Virus record (IMG/VR): IMGVR_UViG_3300021197_001938 | Coordinates: 1 to 35,360 of that record | Direction: 5' to 3' (one strand) | DNA: 35,360 nucleotides | DNA from: a virus | Notes under the pieces: model-generated | The model's input: only the letters and a program-made list of their open reading frames with translations | Told to the model about the DNA's origin: nothing | Database searches by the model: none | Shown here: positions 10,601 to 19,900 of the stretch, piece by piece | Numbering within the stretch: the first letter of the stretch is position 1 | Layout of the letters: the number at the start of each line of letters is the position of its first letter | Made by a program: the position numbers and the translations under genes

Positions 10601-13345
10601 AGAAAGAATGAAATTAATAGTAAGTATTCTGTTGTAACACCGACAGGCATGGAGACCATAGTTAGTGCCGCAACGAGCACAGTATATTTAACGGACTACG
10701 AGGATGCAGCTGCAACAGGTCCGTTCGCACTTCCATATGGCATACCTTTAGATAGGGGTGGTACAGCAAAGTTTGAAGCACATACTTTGGCAGGATACAT
10801 AAAAGATGGTGTATTTGTTAGTTCTTCCGCCAAGCCTTTCTATGATAAATATGATCAATACAATCTAGAGATGAGACTGAACAACAAAGATATGTCGCTG
10901 GTCCCAGAGTTTAGAATAAGTGAAAATATCGAAAAATATCTAAACGACTCAAACGGATTTGTATCTGATAATGAATCATCTTTTAATATATTTGGAGTTA
11001 ATCAACAAGGAAATCAGAATATTTCCTATACAGATCAGATCATGCAGACAGAGACATACAATGTTCAAGTTGGCGAAATAGCACCTTCTAGTAGTTCTGA
11101 AGATCAATTCTACAAAATATATTCATTCTCCGACTTTATGCAATATTTTGATGTAATCAATGAAGATCATACTGATTATGACTTACCAAAGGGGCTAACA
11201 CTTTCGTGTAAAGCACTGATGAAATTCATTCCTTACGATGGCTTTTATCCAGCTGAACACACATTGGAAATTGCCAATGCTTTCTCGCAGTCTTATTCTC
11301 AATACATAGATTTTACCGGTTCTGGAATTTTAGGTGGAGACGTGACAGACCCACTTAGAACTAGACCAATTTACGAAACAATGTTTTCTCCGGGAATCTT
11401 ATTTAATACGATCAAATCTGGTGTAGCCGTTGATTATCCAGTTTACACCGGGTCTTATGACATTGTAACATACACCACAGGCGGCACAAACACCACCATG
11501 GCAGCTCTTGGAACTGGTTCTAGGGGTGGAAATGGCTGGGATTATAGAATCTCTTTTGAGACCCTTCTAGAGCCGGAAAAGTTAAATAATATTCCAATCA
11601 TGGACATGAACGTAGGTCTTTACACTACCCGGTTGACAGCCTATTCTGATTTTTGCTCTGCCTCATTAGATGCTCCATCTGGAATGAATTCATACAAATT
11701 AATGATGAGTAATTTCTTGGCAGAAGTACCAAGTTTCTTTTTGGAAAATGGTATGACAAGATTTTCATCGAACATGGCAAAGGACATCGCGCCAGATCCG
11801 AACACAACATATGGACTTCGCGTAAAAATGTATAGATCCATGAACAAGGAAAGAGTTATAACTGGCGATTTCATGCCTCCACAGGACGATATTACCGACA
11901 CTTCTTTATTTGAAACAATGACGATGTACAGCCGACCAACGGCTTTCGGCCCACCAGTAGCTGGCTCTGATACAGTAGACGCTGCAGCCCTGCAAGCTGA
12001 CAGTACTTGTGGCATTAACCCATCATTTACTCCCCCTTATTACAATGGAGAATGTTGGGCAGATATTTATTATACAACAGATGCAACTGCCTCTGCAGTG
12101 ACTATAGAAGATATTTTATCATCGGCATCAGTTAACTATTTGAGGTCAGATCCAGAAGGCTCATGGCCAATGTCAACTGCGACGGGTGTAGATCAATATC
12201 CTTACGAAACAGCCGAGACAGCAAATAAATTTTCTATGCAATTATCTGCTTCAATGAACTTATTTGCTAAAGATTCAGCTGGAAATTGGAATATTCAGAC
12301 AAAATTTGAAACACCAATTTTGAACTTTGGAGATAAGACAAAGCGTCCACTTAGTTTCGATAACATCACACTGCCATCTACCGGCGCAGCTGGAGATTCT
12401 ACAGATTGGGATGATGGATATGGTGGACAAACAACAACTCCTATTGGCATTTGGCATCAGTTCGGGTTAGTCCCAGAAGAGAACCAAGGTATTTACGTTT
12501 CAGTTGAGGATATAGGTATTGAATTTTTGAAAAATGCCTCCGAAAGCCTTTCTGATGGAGAAAATACCAAATCCCTTATTGATTTGGTGGGCTTTGAGAG
12601 GGATGTCAAGAAGCTTGGCCAAGTCAAAGACACAAAAACAGTGTACGAATCAGTAGTTGCTGTTCCGTTTAGGGAAGATCGTAATTGCAATAAGGTATTT
12701 TTTGAAATAGAAAAAACGTCAAAAGACTACGCTGATTTGGAAAGCAAAATGAATAAGTATGTTTTCCCTCCCCAGTTTGATTTCTTAAGAAATGGAAACG
12801 CCACTCCCTTAGCTATGTATGTATTTGAGTTTGAACACACATTCGATAGAGATGATTTATCTCACATTTGGCAGAACATTTCTCCTAAATTTGGGGAATC
12901 TTACAAGACAGCGGTTTCATCAATTTCTCATCCTTTATTAGAAGGGCAAAGACTTTCAGACTTATCCGGACGCATAAAGTGGATGGTTTTCAAAGTAAAA
13001 CAGAGAGCAAGAACAAATTATTATGAAAACTTGGTTAACCCACCCGGTCCATCTGGCGCATCAATGGCCACTTCAAACGATCAGAAGTTTAGTTATAACT
13101 GGCCATATGATTATTTCTCAATGGTTGAGTTTGCAAAAGTGGAAGCATCCGTTAATTTTGGAAAAGAGCCTACTCAAGAAATAGAGAGCAAGCCTACTGT
13201 CTCTGGAGATTACAAGAGAGAGAACGTAACAAAAGATATGACCGCAGTGTCCTCTAAGACGACAGACGAGTTGAAAAAGATAGACTCGGAAGCGTCTGCA
13301 TTCGTAAAGGGCAACAGATACTTAGATAAAGATAAATTAGGATAA
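4664..13345 (+). CDS. Giant virion structural protein, 2893 aa, with LamG/concanavalin-like domain
   Basis: A single uninterrupted frame of 8.7 kb. Residues about 55-110 carry FGSAESYYEDAITRVYENYP and later LENKYPRTTGYI, a motif I associate with large tail proteins of marine myoviruses. Residues about 185-405 look like a LamG/concanavalin A-like jelly roll: VTVEFWFTTE, HHYAIRFYNSGSNLNVDFYI, LSGSLDEFRFWKTKRTSEEI, then a YFKFNEG … LDYSGR tail. The remaining ~2,450 residues are rich in Ser, Asn, Tyr and Asp and suit beta-structured virion proteins, but I cannot assign domains. It starts with ATGA overlap to the previous gene. A host-surface-binding or baseplate-wedge scaffold role is inference; the size far exceeds any T4 baseplate protein. 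Confidence 0.85.
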   Translation: MSIRDLFLKSDNKLLSKEPADLRKDAESIGNITATTENRSKFIPKVDFSDPANFANFGSAESYYEDAITRVYENYPYDGSSKERQEYLNESTYIDLWMLENKYPRTTGYIILSAEDGTSTADDDGWQNPNVSEYISFVGGPHTASQGMVGKPISSTFDDSNKYDTDIYRDKGFSGTGTRENNLKTNFDNGVTVEFWFTTEQVAVRKHTVFDLWNSSSDSASYGRINVAYDKASSRFSLTAQSGSSGINEELVGSDLSTLQNSFHHYAIRFYNSGSNLNVDFYIDGDLDAQETYAGESMEEVTGPLTANIGALTSPFVDAGGVNRGDIGWGKLSGSLDEFRFWKTKRTSEEIGRNWFDQVYGGTNTDISNADLGVYFKFNEGITGNSSIDSTVLDYSGRITNGTWTGYNTEARNTGSAIVLANAAISEFQDPIVYPEHPDVQSVLAEMKASGSAHDYTNNSSLYNGFPLWVIENDNDSNGELKKLTQVMSSYLDTLQLQIQELPKLQNVDYYSGSYSKEYPFMSDLLEGRGMVSKDIFADATVLEQIFSRSETDLYSSDLTEVKNLIYRNIYNNISYIYKSKGTEKSFRNLIRCYGIDDSLINLNLYSNNLTYELENTYQFDSEKKRYADFYSPSSFEATVYQQTSSAIANSVSFISASGADQEKYSSFTLEADIILPKKRLESDLDHFSTTFSTSSLFGFHTADSSNPEDFAWPATDYDLKAYVVRPPDNDNLKDAYFLLTSSYFGLNLTSSIIKDAYDNRRWNVNVKFYPEKASNLVSGSSNTSYVVDFSGIQKDLDVVVDEFSVTESVATAEFLTQPKRIYAAAHRQDFSGSILEKTDVKLGFVRYWMSKLSDLETQSHAQDPTNYGKEHPLRGIGVYDTTLGNIEVPQAKTLALDWGWDVVSTSSTGGTYGLLDKSSGSAEDLGRYGWLSNVSERQHTGIGDYNPVSQRVVNVEYIPVARKKNPESLNPTMTSIKVINEFEEEVFDRNTRPVNFYYSLEKSMYSSISKEMLRYFASIVDFNNLIGEPVNRYRSNYKDMSKLRQIFFESVQNEPKVEKFIDYYRWIDESLSSMLQQLVPASSEISEGIRNTIESHVLERNKYRNKFATLGKIDTDLEAGLYGVERSSYPWRFGTPTLPQSPPPTNEHCFWWRYRADRTNERITSGDSAVDATRNAILAAVQSSVNRSYTSPVRVTMKKEEIYGSGLNSSNNNIADYLKSSIGFGSSDGLLFEAGKVKDFIDCLDVIDPLEKKKWSYAGQNQKDTSDYATSEGDLVSPFVAVSSSVTTGYNSELNASFKQGFSIENLHIDGYSNGELPLQGPFTEKYVGGRQNRHVALNTGTDSAESRPEAWKLEFTPSPGMKIIHQPVNQPRAALYRGLTAKSPLNIANIKTNLTTGDAGNYSKDYEIVQTVSRTKNNVAYTKAEGFNLSDIPSPYIAGMDDYAKPNRGRTEHVFVNRFSSPGSPDTAGDSNGGPALDTFAAEYSPYNNINYRNTTTRNIYKLLHASHVNQFGFYSDNFGIGAGPSQVGSEDYSGTGSIYQTNRNPIKQLKESGATTVTASVYDNYFVQHAIPRSDLQYSWITSSYTSYDTFGYLPYSGEVSSSTGETSLVTFSSASDFISYKTGMFAPAFGKDKSSPAGSNFLPTVYNGLNYNVYEPSDRDTGFLGYKEQTAEPRVRVGASNYKNDTLVPLMTGDGEATILNALLLKRNGPYQHPTWKQIRNSDNPVVRNRRQNGLTAYNIKNSSQNGNVEQTAIIPVNRFSSTKLVKDPAVIGKYKPLEFGLKTSMDSNNQDVTIETVRAECVYGNQIGRFANNQITYDLLRDNLSDKDTSYRAIYDLYSDGKLQDSSSPIEELVYLNYSEQVYPSSINCYSKVNRERIGFKNTFWKDSREERTTLGQDKFNGNNTQGVSRQQSAWGLDAAEQFGETLAISAYYAFDYNSGSAGELQNQYTFFFRKGLLDTNGSASLLVPSPILSRKNEINSKYSVVTPTGMETIVSAATSTVYLTDYEDAAATGPFALPYGIPLDRGGTAKFEAHTLAGYIKDGVFVSSSAKPFYDKYDQYNLEMRLNNKDMSLVPEFRISENIEKYLNDSNGFVSDNESSFNIFGVNQQGNQNISYTDQIMQTETYNVQVGEIAPSSSSEDQFYKIYSFSDFMQYFDVINEDHTDYDLPKGLTLSCKALMKFIPYDGFYPAEHTLEIANAFSQSYSQYIDFTGSGILGGDVTDPLRTRPIYETMFSPGILFNTIKSGVAVDYPVYTGSYDIVTYTTGGTNTTMAALGTGSRGGNGWDYRISFETLLEPEKLNNIPIMDMNVGLYTTRLTAYSDFCSASLDAPSGMNSYKLMMSNFLAEVPSFFLENGMTRFSSNMAKDIAPDPNTTYGLRVKMYRSMNKERVITGDFMPPQDDITDTSLFETMTMYSRPTAFGPPVAGSDTVDAAALQADSTCGINPSFTPPYYNGECWADIYYTTDATASAVTIEDILSSASVNYLRSDPEGSWPMSTATGVDQYPYETAETANKFSMQLSASMNLFAKDSAGNWNIQTKFETPILNFGDKTKRPLSFDNITLPSTGAAGDSTDWDDGYGGQTTTPIGIWHQFGLVPEENQGIYVSVEDIGIEFLKNASESLSDGENTKSLIDLVGFERDVKKLGQVKDTKTVYESVVAVPFREDRNCNKVFFEIEKTSKDYADLESKMNKYVFPPQFDFLRNGNATPLAMYVFEFEHTFDRDDLSHIWQNISPKFGESYKTAVSSISHPLLEGQRLSDLSGRIKWMVFKVKQRARTNYYENLVNPPGPSGASMATSNDQKFSYNWPYDYFSMVEFAKVEASVNFGKEPTQEIESKPTVSGDYKRENVTKDMTAVSSKTTDELKKIDSEASAFVKGNRYLDKDKLG

Positions 13346-13352
13346 AACATTA

Positions 13353-14339
13353 ATGACTTTTATGAATAAAAAAGAAGAAGTTCTTGATATAAAACTTACT
13401 CAATATGGCAAAAGATTACTATCTCAAGGTAAATTTGATCCAGTTTATTATACTTTTCATGATGAAGGTGTTCTATATGATTCAGAATATGCTTCGTATG
13501 AAGAACCACAGAATGATATAGAGGGAAGAATTCTTGAAGAAACTCCGAATTTGAGAACGCAGCATAATTTTGTAGCTGCAAAAGACAGTGGAGGAATTAT
13601 AAAAGTTAAAAATCCAGATGGATCCACAAGAGAGATAGACATTTATCAAGTATTGTCGAGAGGCGCATTGTCTGGAGAATTGGGTCAATCAGAATTTGGA
13701 AATCAGAACTTTCCTTCGTTGATTCTGCATATGGATGGCGGCGAAATAACTTCTGTAAATAATTTTAGAGATAAGTATGGAAAACAAATCCCACAAATAG
13801 AATGTGAAATAAAGGCAAAAGCTCAGGTGAGAAACATATCTGACGTTCAAAAATACGAAGAACCATTTGAAACAGCCATTTCACCCGTCGCTCCAGACGG
13901 AACTTATCTATCAATCAAATTACCAAACTTTATTCTCCAACTTGTAGAAGAGAATACAGACTTTAATACAGAAAACTTTGATATGGAAGTTTTCAAAATA
14001 AACACTGAACTGTTAACTGGCGATCAGACTTTGGTTCCTTTAGATTTTGTTTCACAAAATAGGCAATCCAATATAGTGAACAACATATTGTTGGATTCAG
14101 AAGAAGACCCAGATGAAAATTTTGTACTACCTACTGTAGATAACGTTGAGTATTATTTTATGATGAATAAGGATGGAGACATACTGCCGCAAATAATAGA
14201 GCAATCATCATTCAGTTCTAAATCTAAATCTTTCTATAGTGACAAGGCGACAACATCAATAAGAGATAAAACAAGTTTGGCGATATCTGATATTTATTCA
14301 AGCACGTCGGATACTGACGATATAGAGGATTGCGGATAA
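13353..14339 (+). CDS. Structural protein, 328 aa, with N-terminal LTxxGkrLLsqG motif
   Basis: Residues 8-46 contain EVLDIKLTQYGKRLLSQGKF followed by a short stretch ending FHDEGVLYDSEYAS. The same arrangement, hydrophobic-LT-x-x-G-(K/R)-x-x-L-(S/A)-x-G then an acidic D-E turn, starts the 289-aa protein at 20009, so the two appear to share an N-terminal fold. The rest is acidic (DSEEDPDENF near residue 250) with no membrane segment. The chosen ATG at 13353 has AGGA 11 nt upstream; a second in-frame ATG at 13362 is possible. Its stop overlaps the next start by one base. Presumably a virion protein of the tail region; the exact function is unknown. Confidence 0.75.
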   Translation: MTFMNKKEEVLDIKLTQYGKRLLSQGKFDPVYYTFHDEGVLYDSEYASYEEPQNDIEGRILEETPNLRTQHNFVAAKDSGGIIKVKNPDGSTREIDIYQVLSRGALSGELGQSEFGNQNFPSLILHMDGGEITSVNNFRDKYGKQIPQIECEIKAKAQVRNISDVQKYEEPFETAISPVAPDGTYLSIKLPNFILQLVEENTDFNTENFDMEVFKINTELLTGDQTLVPLDFVSQNRQSNIVNNILLDSEEDPDENFVLPTVDNVEYYFMMNKDGDILPQIIEQSSFSSKSKSFYSDKATTSIRDKTSLAISDIYSSTSDTDDIEDCG

Positions 14340-16900
14340 TGACAATTGTAACAAAACATTTACTAAAAGCAAGAGAAAAACTAAGATTAAGAAGAGAGGA
14401 AGAGACACCAGAGAGTGCCAGTATTGCCTTATCTAAATTAACTTTAACAAATAATAATTTACAGTTTGGATTATCTGCAGAAGTTATTTTATCTATAGAT
14501 ATAATTGAAAATAGTCCCGCTTATCAAACGAGTGAAGGATCCAACATATATATAAAGACATTAAAGACAGAAGATAAAACTGTTAAAGAGGCTTTAATAA
14601 ATTCTTCTCAAAATTATCATGAATTTATGAAGGTAGTCTCGGATAATCAAGGCAAGATAGAACAAATTGATACACCGTACAACAACAAGGGCACAAGGAG
14701 AGAGAAGACACTACAAACTACAGAGATTATCTCCTTCAAACCTTTGGCTTTAAAAGAAAAAAACAGTCCAGAAAATTTATCTATATTCTCTGTTGCGGTT
14801 ATAGAAAGCGAGCAAAGCAAAAAAGCTCTCGCAATATCGAAAATAGTCTTTCAAGACATCATAGTGGGAAATGAATTGTTATCCACTGGAAACATAAACG
14901 ATATAAGAAGTATAAAATTGGAATCTTATTTAGATTTTGATATTGTTGGAGCAGCTGATGATAACAATAAGGCTTACTTTTCTGATCAGTTTATTAGTCT
15001 AGATAAAGATGGGTATTTAAAGTTTATTTTTATGTGGGATAAGATTAGATTTCTACAAGAAATGTCTTTGTTCGGAAATATTCTCAGGAACGGCTCCATG
15101 GAGGAGACAAGAAGAAAAATTATAGAAGATTCCAGAATATCAAATATCAAAATATCCCGAAGACGAGTTAAAAGAAGCATTAATGGATTCTCAAATTTCA
15201 ATAGTAATCAAAAGAATGAGGTAGTAATATCTTCTTCTGACGATGATTCCGGAGATCTACTAAAAAATAGAAAAACTAATCTCAATACAGGAAAGATACA
15301 GTCTGAAATATCAAGCATGGATAACATTAAGAACTCAAAAGATTATATAGTATTTGCAATCAATGACTATGCTCCGAGAACAATAAAATATGGAACATAT
15401 CAATACTTTATAGACGTAGAAGTTCAAGATGGTATGTTGAGATACCTTCTAGACTCCCTATCTGAATTGAGGGGCATCAACAAAACCTTTCTGGAGTACC
15501 AATCAACGTTTTTTTCTCCGAATCCTGACACAAAAACAAAAACTCTGGAAGGTGTTGGTAAGATTTTAGAGATATTATTCACTTTAGGAAAGTTTTCAGC
15601 ACCAGAAAAGGGTCGTATCGAGAGGGAACTAAGCTCTTTGATGAGATTTATAGATGGATTTGAGACACTTATCTCTTTTAACGATGAATTTATGAATAAA
15701 ATTTCGTATGCCTTATCAAAAAGAGGTGTATCATCAACAAAAGGGAAGGATGCCACATACAGAAAGAACGTTAGTAAGCTATTTTTCTTGCAAGATCATC
15801 AAAAATTCTCAGAAATTATAGATTTTTCTGACTTATTGAGGCAAAAAGATGAATATTTGGACATCGAAGCCCCGGATACCGTTGGAATCGCTACTTTTTC
15901 TGAGAATTCTATAAAAGATAGGTTCATGGAAGAGTTTGAGAAGAATATTAACTTCAAAGGCGATTATGACGGCATTAATTTCTCTGATCTAAACGAGAAA
16001 CTGACGGAAGACAATCTGAATGTAACACAGAATGCAGAAATCTTTGATTTAAAGTCTAATTTCTTCTCTTATTTGTCGCCAGCATCAGTTTTTGTCGGCG
16101 GAAAAGACGTAAAAAACAACAGCTTTAATCCAAATGACTATACTCCGGACGATAATTCTTCTTTGGATATGATGGCTAGCGAATTATTATCAAAAGGGAT
16201 AAAAATAATGTCTCCCGTATCTATTGGACAAAACAATCGCTCGCGAAAAGAAGCGACAAGATGTTCAGAAAGTATATTCGGAGAAAATGACATCATAAAT
16301 AATCAGAAAACCTATGAAAATCAATCCGAGTTGGACACTTCTGCTAATTCTGAAAGGCACTATAAATCTTTGAGCGACTCAAAAACGTTAGCAACGGGAA
16401 TAGGAAGGCATTATAACAACTTTAATTTAAAAAAAGAGGATTATAATCTAAGTTCTCCAAGTAATTTCTTAAAAAAGAAGAAAAGCAACGAAAACATTGA
16501 ACTTTTAAACTCAGAACTTGAAGATATGCCAAATCAAGTTAGGGTTCTTTTTGGATCTAATTCAGAATTGGTAAAGAACAGGTGGAACTTAACGGAAAAC
16601 GACCTCTTCATGAACCCACAATCAGCAAAGATGATGCAGGAAAACTATAGCAACCTAATCAAAGTGGAAGTATTGAGTGATTTTTCAGATGATGCCTCTG
16701 GTTCAAAGAATATAAAATTACCAGTTTTCAGAAAATTAAAAATAGAGGATATAGTTGCATTGAAATCCGGCGAGACATTGTTTTGCAAGACCTATATCTT
16801 AAATGATCAAACTTTAGGAATAGGACAGCGTAATATTTCTGACAATGAGTCTATTTATTACAACAAATATTTTCTTATTAAAAAAGAAGAGAGTGAATAA
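14339..16900 (+). CDS. Large uncharacterised tail-region protein, 853 aa
   Basis: I chose ATG 14339, which overlaps the preceding TAA (TAATG) and has AGAGGA about 10 nt upstream, rather than a TTG three codons earlier. The N-terminus is basic and helical (KHLLKAREKLRLRREEE), the middle is charged (ISRRRVKRSINGFSNF), and a helical stretch near residues 400-450 (GVGKILEILFTLGKF … ELSSLMRFIDGFETLISF) is followed by an extended polar region. No signal peptide, transmembrane helix, or catalytic motif is apparent. I do not recognise the family. Its position in an unbroken chain of translationally coupled tail genes suggests a virion or tail-assembly role. Confidence 0.7.
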   Translation: MTIVTKHLLKAREKLRLRREEETPESASIALSKLTLTNNNLQFGLSAEVILSIDIIENSPAYQTSEGSNIYIKTLKTEDKTVKEALINSSQNYHEFMKVVSDNQGKIEQIDTPYNNKGTRREKTLQTTEIISFKPLALKEKNSPENLSIFSVAVIESEQSKKALAISKIVFQDIIVGNELLSTGNINDIRSIKLESYLDFDIVGAADDNNKAYFSDQFISLDKDGYLKFIFMWDKIRFLQEMSLFGNILRNGSMEETRRKIIEDSRISNIKISRRRVKRSINGFSNFNSNQKNEVVISSSDDDSGDLLKNRKTNLNTGKIQSEISSMDNIKNSKDYIVFAINDYAPRTIKYGTYQYFIDVEVQDGMLRYLLDSLSELRGINKTFLEYQSTFFSPNPDTKTKTLEGVGKILEILFTLGKFSAPEKGRIERELSSLMRFIDGFETLISFNDEFMNKISYALSKRGVSSTKGKDATYRKNVSKLFFLQDHQKFSEIIDFSDLLRQKDEYLDIEAPDTVGIATFSENSIKDRFMEEFEKNINFKGDYDGINFSDLNEKLTEDNLNVTQNAEIFDLKSNFFSYLSPASVFVGGKDVKNNSFNPNDYTPDDNSSLDMMASELLSKGIKIMSPVSIGQNNRSRKEATRCSESIFGENDIINNQKTYENQSELDTSANSERHYKSLSDSKTLATGIGRHYNNFNLKKEDYNLSSPSNFLKKKKSNENIELLNSELEDMPNQVRVLFGSNSELVKNRWNLTENDLFMNPQSAKMMQENYSNLIKVEVLSDFSDDASGSKNIKLPVFRKLKIEDIVALKSGETLFCKTYILNDQTLGIGQRNISDNESIYYNKYFLIKKEESE

Positions 16901-16902
16901 CA

Positions 16903-19900
16903 ATGGCTAAATCAGATCCAAAGAAGGGTTCTCCTTCTGCAGAAGTTGTAAAAGAGGCAAAGAGAAGTCAAACGACAAAAAGTCTACCAACATTTGTAAA
17001 AAGAAACAGAAACCACGTAATAACATCAGAATTTGAAAGATCTTCAGACCCAGTTCGAAATTCTCTAGAGAAATATTGGGTTAATTTAGCTGATGAGATA
17101 CGCTTTCAAGGCCCAGCAATACCAGATATCATATCTATAAAAGAAATTCAGAAAAAGATAGTTGATATTTTAAATTTTGAAGATGGAAATATATATAAAG
17201 GAATAAGTCAAACTTTCACTGTTTCAGATTCGTCTGCTGCTATAGTGGGATCCGTATCGGCCCCAGAAGTGATAGATCCCACACAAGATTTAGCAGCTTT
17301 GAGAAAATCAGGGGATTTGTTTAGTAATCTAGAGGCCCTGCAGGAGTCTGGATTGATAGAGACCATTGAGATTTATAATTTCAATTCGGATAATCCAATT
17401 GAGTATCCAACGAAGTATGAATCTCAAGCAGCTATAGGTAACCCAGATGCAGATATATCCTTTATTTATAATTATGGGCTATCAAATTACGAACAATTTT
17501 CATCTGATGACTCTGTATCAGAAACACAACTATTAAATTATTATAATGATTATGAAGCTATTGATCAAGTATTAAATAACGCTATAGCTAGAAAGCCCTC
17601 ATCGGTTAAATCAGGTCCAACTGGTATATTATCAAAGTTGGTTATACCAGCGACTAGAGATAGTATAGATAAAAATATGATATCTATGACGGAAGCAAAG
17701 AAAGTAGATGATAATAATATCATTGTTATGGATACAGGCATGGAACAGGTTGACTCCAAAAATAACAAAATATTATCTTTACCTTTTTACAATAAAATAG
17801 AATTTGGTCACTCAAAATTATCTGGATTCCGAGAACAACTTAGTTCAAATATTGAAAATCTAATTTTCTCTAAAACAACCGAGGTGGCAGGCACACCAGT
17901 AACGTCTGTGGGTATTTATGATAGCGTAGCTAACTACTGCTTACAGTTGACATCTCCGGGCGGAAATACTGATTTTTTCAATAAAAGAGGTTTCACTAAT
18001 TCTTTTAAAGCACCACGATTTAAAAATACAAGCCAGACAGAAGTTGAATTGATTAAAGAAATAGGTCAAGAAACATTATTTCTAATTGATGCTTATGCTA
18101 TGGCTGAAAATCTATATAGTGGAGACCAAATATTAAACACAAGAGAGCAAGAAACAACACTTATCGGCGGAAGTGAAATAAAAATAGGTAAATCTAGGGC
18201 TTTAGGTTTTAGGGATGAAATAGAAAGCCTTTTTGATGAAGAAAAGAATCCACAATTGCAAAATTCTTATGAGGACATCATCGACGGTAAGTCAAACTTC
18301 TATATGACAAACACTATACTCTATAAAATATCAAAGTTTGATGAAGATGATCTTGAGAATCCCATACAAAATATATTCTTACCTAATGTCAATAACGACA
18401 AAAAAATAACGTATATTGATTCGCAAGTCAAGTACGGAAAGAAATATGTCTATAAAATCTTCGCTTATAAATTTATTTCCGGAACAAACTATACCCTATC
18501 TGTCGCAGGAAATCAGGATATGTCTGCATATGCAGAATATTTGCAAGAATACGAAGAGCAGAGATCTGACATTGAAGTTGAACTTGTTCTCTCCGGAGGC
18601 GTTCATAGCTTTGATGAGATATATGCTGATCTTTTAAGGAACATGAAAAGAGTTGTAAAAGATACTGACAGTTTTACTAATATCACAAATGAAAGTTCAT
18701 TTCTAAGAGGTACGATTTATGCCCTCAATCAATTGAAGGAATATTTTGTAGACCGCAGAAGTATAACGATTTTGGCAGAAATAGAAGACAGATTATCCTC
18801 TTCGTCTAGCTTGGGCCTAGTTATTGATTCTGGACTTTTGAGTACAGAAGTGAAAGGCAAGCTCACCGCGACCCGTGATTTGATTAAGAAATTCAGAGAA
18901 GACATGGTTGATTTGCTTGATACTCTCATAGGCTTTTTTACAGATACTGGCCTCGGAGAAGACAAACCTACCAGAAAGCTCAACGCCCTCAAAACTGTGA
19001 ACGCCATGGAAGACTTGCTTGAACTGGAAGAGCAAACTCTTGATGCAATCGCTGGTATAATGAGGTCTGATGTCGATGGAAACTTTAATGAAAAAGACAA
19101 AAATTTAACAGCCTTTACATATCCGGTAATAAAGATGGTTGAAATACCATACTATGAAGACGCAGGTGCAATATTGGATAACCCTCCAATGTTTCCAGAT
19201 ATCAATTTTGTTCCTTATAAAGGAAATAGTAGGAATATTTCCTTCTTTATATCTTCTGGAGTTGGAAGCACGGAAGAGAATCCAGTCTTATTTAATGAGG
19301 ATGAGGCATTATATTATGACCTCTGGAGGGAATCAAAAAAGTATAACCAATTTGAGCCAATACCCTTCTTATCCGACGAGGTTCAAAATTTGGGAGCATC
19401 ATTTGAAATATATAGATTGAGTGACGCTCCGAATAGTTATGAAGATTTTTATAATAAAAACTCTCTGTACCAAATCGTATCGGAAAATTTCAAAGGTGGA
19501 ACAACTCGCTTACCTTCTGTATCCTTTATGGAAAAAATAAGGCCAAATAAAACATATTACTACATATTTAGACAGAGAGATAGTCGAGGTGTTGTTTCTA
19601 ATCCGACTGCTGTTTTTTCTGTCTTATTGGTAGACGAAGGCGGCCTTGTTTTCCCGATAATTGAGCAGTATGAATTTCCAGAAAAAGAAAGAGAATACAA
19701 AAGGTCAATGAGGAAATTATTAAATATAACACCTTCGATAAATCAAATAACTCCCCGACAATCAGAATCAGGAACATATAGTTCTTATTCTTTACTAGAT
19801 GAGGTTGGAAGCCTTATGGGACTGACAAACGAAGGAATTTTTGGAAAAACTTTTAAAGTAAGATTTACTTCCAAAAAAACAGGAAAACAAATAGATTTAA

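Noticed and set aside
11641-12015. Minus-strand ORF of 124 aa
   Set aside because: It lies inside the giant structural gene with no start signal and no recognisable product; like the other minus-strand ORFs it is a shadow frame.
14330-14338. TTG start for the 853-aa gene
   Set aside because: The ATG nine bases later gives a TAATG coupling and suitable spacing to AGAGGA.
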